Source of the DNA: Saposhnikovia divaricata
Taxonomy: Eukaryota > Streptophyta > Magnoliopsida > Apiales > Apiaceae
Assembly (NCBI GenBank): GCA_036435485.1
Contig: CM071596.1
Span: 11,622,001 to 11,686,000 of the forward strand
Direction: 5' to 3'
Length of the DNA: 64,000 bases
Positions 61,161 through 64,000 of the stretch are shown here, piece after piece. The notes under the pieces are model-generated. The model was not told the origin of the DNA and did not search any database. It was given only the letters and a program-made list of their open reading frames with translations. Position numbers and translations under genes: made by a program. How positions within the stretch are numbered: position 1 is the stretch's first letter; each line of letters starts with the position of its first letter.

Positions 61161-63262
61161 TTAATCTCTTATCATTTCAAGATCTGGCATGGCTCTGAGA
61201 TAATCAATCAGCAATCTTCTTTCTGCATTTTCAAGCTCAATCTTCATAGCTTCTTTAATTTCTCTGAGCTGAGGATCACTTTCATCTGTCTGGTAGATAG
61301 CAGCCCTAAGATCATAAATTTTATTCCTTCTCATCTCATTTCCCAGTCTGATAAATCTGACTTTTTCTGACTGTGAATTGAAATCAAGTACTGTGATTCC
61401 CAAATCATCTTTAACTTTGCAGTACCTTTCTTCATTTCAATGAGATTTCCTTTGTAATCCCTGTACTTAGGAACATATCTGCTATTATATTTCTCTCCTC
61501 TGATTGCCAGATTCTGAGTCATTCTCTGTCTGAGCACATTAGCAACTGATTGAGTCCTTCGACTATTCACCTTGAGAAGATACAGAACATACTCTAGTTC
61601 TTCCCAACATTTCAAGCCAATATCATCCTCACCAACTTTAAATACTGTCCCATCAGCCATGAAGTACAAAAGAAAATCCTTGTTTAAACTCTTCTGATGA
61701 ACTAACTGTACTGATTCCAGTCTGTCCAAACTCTCTTGAGGAACACCACGACCTGGAACAGCCAGTGAAGAAGGATCTCTAGGACCAGTATATTGCCTTT
61801 TGTCTCTGTGTGAACCTAGTCCACCCTTATTATTACCAACTTTGCCAGATAAAGCCTTTCCATCAGAAACATTCATAGAAACTCCAGATAATACATTTGG
61901 ATCATGAATTGTTCCTTTCCCAAAAACCGATTTCAACTGAGAAGAGTGTAAAGGTGTGATCATTGCTTGTGATACAACAGAAGTTGTAACTTTCTTCTGT
62001 GAACTTTCTCCTTCAATGCCTTTTAGCTTGAGTTTAGCCTCTGCTGCAATTTCTTCCTTTGAAAACCGAGATCTTTGACTAACATCAGCCCTTTCTCTGA
62101 TCACAACACCTTTAACAACAGGTCTAGGAGCTTTTCCTCTTTGTACCTTACCAGACTTTAAAGCTTTAAGATGTTCTTCTTGTAAACTCTTTTCTTCAGC
62201 TTCAATGTCCTTAATCGTAACTCCTTCCTCATTTTCTTCAATAAACAGCTTAGCAGCCAATTCTTCATCAGTTTGTGGACTAGAAGGTAACAGCAAACTC
62301 TTGGTCTTTGAAGTACCTTGAGTATCAGTATTTCTCCCAACAGACTGTGATTTTGATGACTTGCTAGTTCTCAGAGTTTGAACCTCTTCAGCCTTGTTCT
62401 TTCCAGCACTATCCCTTCTGACAACTCTCTCCCCCTTTTTGACATCATCAGGCATAAGAATAGATGTAATTAACTCCAAGGAAGTAGCAATAGAATCAAT
62501 TTTAGCAGATAAGTCAGACTGATTCTCTTCAACTTTACTCAGCCTGGCAAAGAGATTGTCTTGAACTTTATAGAATTTTGTAGTCACTAGTTTTGAATCT
62601 CTTTCCATTTTCATCTCTCTAGCTACAACCTCATTTCGCAAAGCAGTGATTGCCAATGTAGTATCATCAAATCTTCTATCCAGAGTTTTGACTTGAACTA
62701 CAGTTGCTTTCAAGCAAGAAAGAATCGCTGGATTGGAGATAGTATCAGCATTTTTCTTAACAAAATCAGCTGCTCTTCCTCGTGGAAAAATACAATCCTC
62801 TTTGTACCATTCAGCAGCATTCTTTGCAAATTGTGCTCTCTCAACTTCATGAGAAGTACAAGGTTGAGTGAAAGGTGTATGTTTATTGTCAGTTTGTACT
62901 GGTGCACTCAGAGAAGCATCAGAGTTTGCACTACTTTCACCTTCAGGTTCAACACTTGTATCTTTAACAGGTTCATCTTCAGCCATAATTTTAGCAATTT
63001 CTTCTGTAGGCTTGTCAAATTTTCTCCATGTTGCTCAGGCTTAGCAACAGGCATAGACTGAGAAGTGACCTTGGTTGCCTGATCAATTTCTTCTCCTCCT
63101 TCAACAGTTTGGTGAGCATCAGAGATTAACTCAGTATGGGATGCCACAGCTTCAGAAAGAACAACCGTAGGTTGATCAGCTACACCAATATCAGAGATAG
63201 GATCAGAGAATGGCATAAATGAATCAAGAAGCCATCTCTAGCATCCTCTTCTGCAGGCATTT
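61161..63262 (-). pseudogene. Envelope-like ORF of the second SIRE-type Copia (frameshifted)
   Basis: Long Ser/Glu/Lys-rich ORF between the inverted LTR piece and the 3' LTR. Its longest open part is 62986-61331 (551 codons). N-terminal part is in another frame (63216-62908; shift near 63030) and a third shift near 61420 leads to the C-terminal 80 codons. Upstream of 63216 the frame continues through a short repeat encoding P-A-E-D/E units. A heptad-like helix (ENQSDLSAKIDSIATSLELI) precedes DVKKGERVV, similar to the C-terminal DVKKREI of the first SIRE-type element. No enzymatic motif; function unknown. Confidence 0.75.
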
Positions 63263-63296
63263 TGTCCTCTGCAGGCACTTCATCCTCTGCAGGTAT

Positions 63297-63492
63297 CTGT
63301 AATTGATATCATTGTATAGGTTATTATTAGGAATATCAATTAGAGATTGTATCGTAGCTGTATGTTATATAAATACAGTTAGGTTAACCCTAGAAGGGTA
63401 TCGTACAACGAATTATCTTTATTGTAACCTAGCAGCTCTTTGTGATATTTTACATCACGAAGAGGGTTCGTAATACAAGAAGTTTTTAAGTG
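63297..63492 (+). repeat. Inverted 196-bp fragment of the LTR at 60499
   Basis: Reverse complement of 60565-60760, with a few differences near 63315-63325. Begins ctgtaattgatatcattgta and ends gaagtttttaagtg. Both LTR ends are missing, so it is an internal piece of an LTR in the opposite orientation. Confidence 0.88.
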
Positions 63493-64000
63493 ACGCTGTG
63501 GCTGCAAATGGATGCCGGTCTGGAAGAGATCGGGAGAGAGAAACCTGCAAGGGTGATCGACATCGATGCTGCCCTCCAAGCAACATTGGCATGGCTCTCC
63601 TCAAAGGCATCCTCATCCAACACCACCAACCATTGTTAATGAATATGTCAGCAAAAATAACCTTATCCCTTCAACTTCCACCCAAATAAAGTGGCAAAGA
63701 TGGGATCTGGGAATTTTTGCTAACAATGGAGTGGTTTGGACTGACCTTTTATTTTCCTGTTGAATAGATTAGCAGATAGAGAGAACAAAAAGATGTAATA
63801 TTTGCTTGTAATCTCTTTCTTATTATCAATGAAAAATTATGTTTCTCTAATCTTATTCGTTGTGTTCTGCAACTTTTATTTATGTTTTATGAACTGTTCT
63901 TCAAGAAAATAAATCAAGAAGAGAATATGAAAACTAATTAAAGTAATCATATAAAGAACACATTCATCAACAATCCACTGATTAACAGTTGTCAAAATTC
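63493..64000. other. Unassigned right end of the window
   Basis: Moderately GC-rich to about 63765, then AT-rich. Open plus-strand frames (63498-63689 and 63566-63763) have no recognised domain. A phrase near 63820 (tatcaatgaaaaatta) might be a poly(A) region. Could be the 3' end of a gene or element; not decided. Confidence 0.35.

Overview
This is nuclear DNA from an AT-rich eudicot plant. The species cannot be fixed from sequence alone. One complete host gene fills the first third, on the minus strand: the chloroplast stromal processing peptidase (SPP). I read it as 24 coding exons (45 to 21684) with GT-AG introns; the frame closes exactly at 1255 codons plus a stop. It keeps a plastid-targeting-type N terminus, the inverted zinc motif HMIEH with a third-ligand glutamate 77 residues on, and a complete C terminus. 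Its introns hold many small transposons: a Stowaway-like MITE, hAT MITEs, a 1 kb Mutator-like element with a 9-bp target duplication, a 556-bp foldback element with another 9-bp duplication, a LINE 3' fragment, a tRNA-derived SINE-like unit and several tandem duplications. None of them touches an exon.

Upstream of SPP (21.7-26 kb) lie a short promoter region with a telo-box, an imperfect inverted-repeat element (22.0-22.8 kb), AT-rich sequence without a recognisable gene, a chimeric plastid rRNA-derived insert (23979-24252) that abuts a Copia LTR fragment, and a second Stowaway-like MITE.

From 26.3 to 55.3 kb is a deep nest of transposable elements whose target-site duplications give the order of insertion. 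An Angela-like Copia (minus) is split by a solo LTR (28669-30325 plus 54964-55015). The solo LTR is split by a Tekay/Del-type Gypsy chromovirus (plus, 30326-54958, TSD ttgac, LTRs about 3.2 kb). The Gypsy is split by a SIRE-type Copia (minus, 33907-46647, TSD tggca, 752-bp LTRs), and its envelope-like ORF is split by a hAT MITE (36082-36631, TSD atagctaa). The SIRE-type element also carries, between pol and the envelope-like ORF, a small ORF on the opposite strand with a TATA box of its own; this is the most unusual item in the window.

From 55.3 to 63.5 kb a second Copia (plus; LTR, gag, protease, integrase, with four in-frame stops) runs into the 3' part of another SIRE-type Copia (minus; LTR plus envelope-like ORF), whose far side is bounded by an inverted 196-bp piece of the same LTR. 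Every retrotransposon here is broken by stops, frameshifts or deletions, so none should be autonomous. No CRISPR array, rRNA operon or functional tRNA was found. All positions were read by eye; no alignment or search was run.
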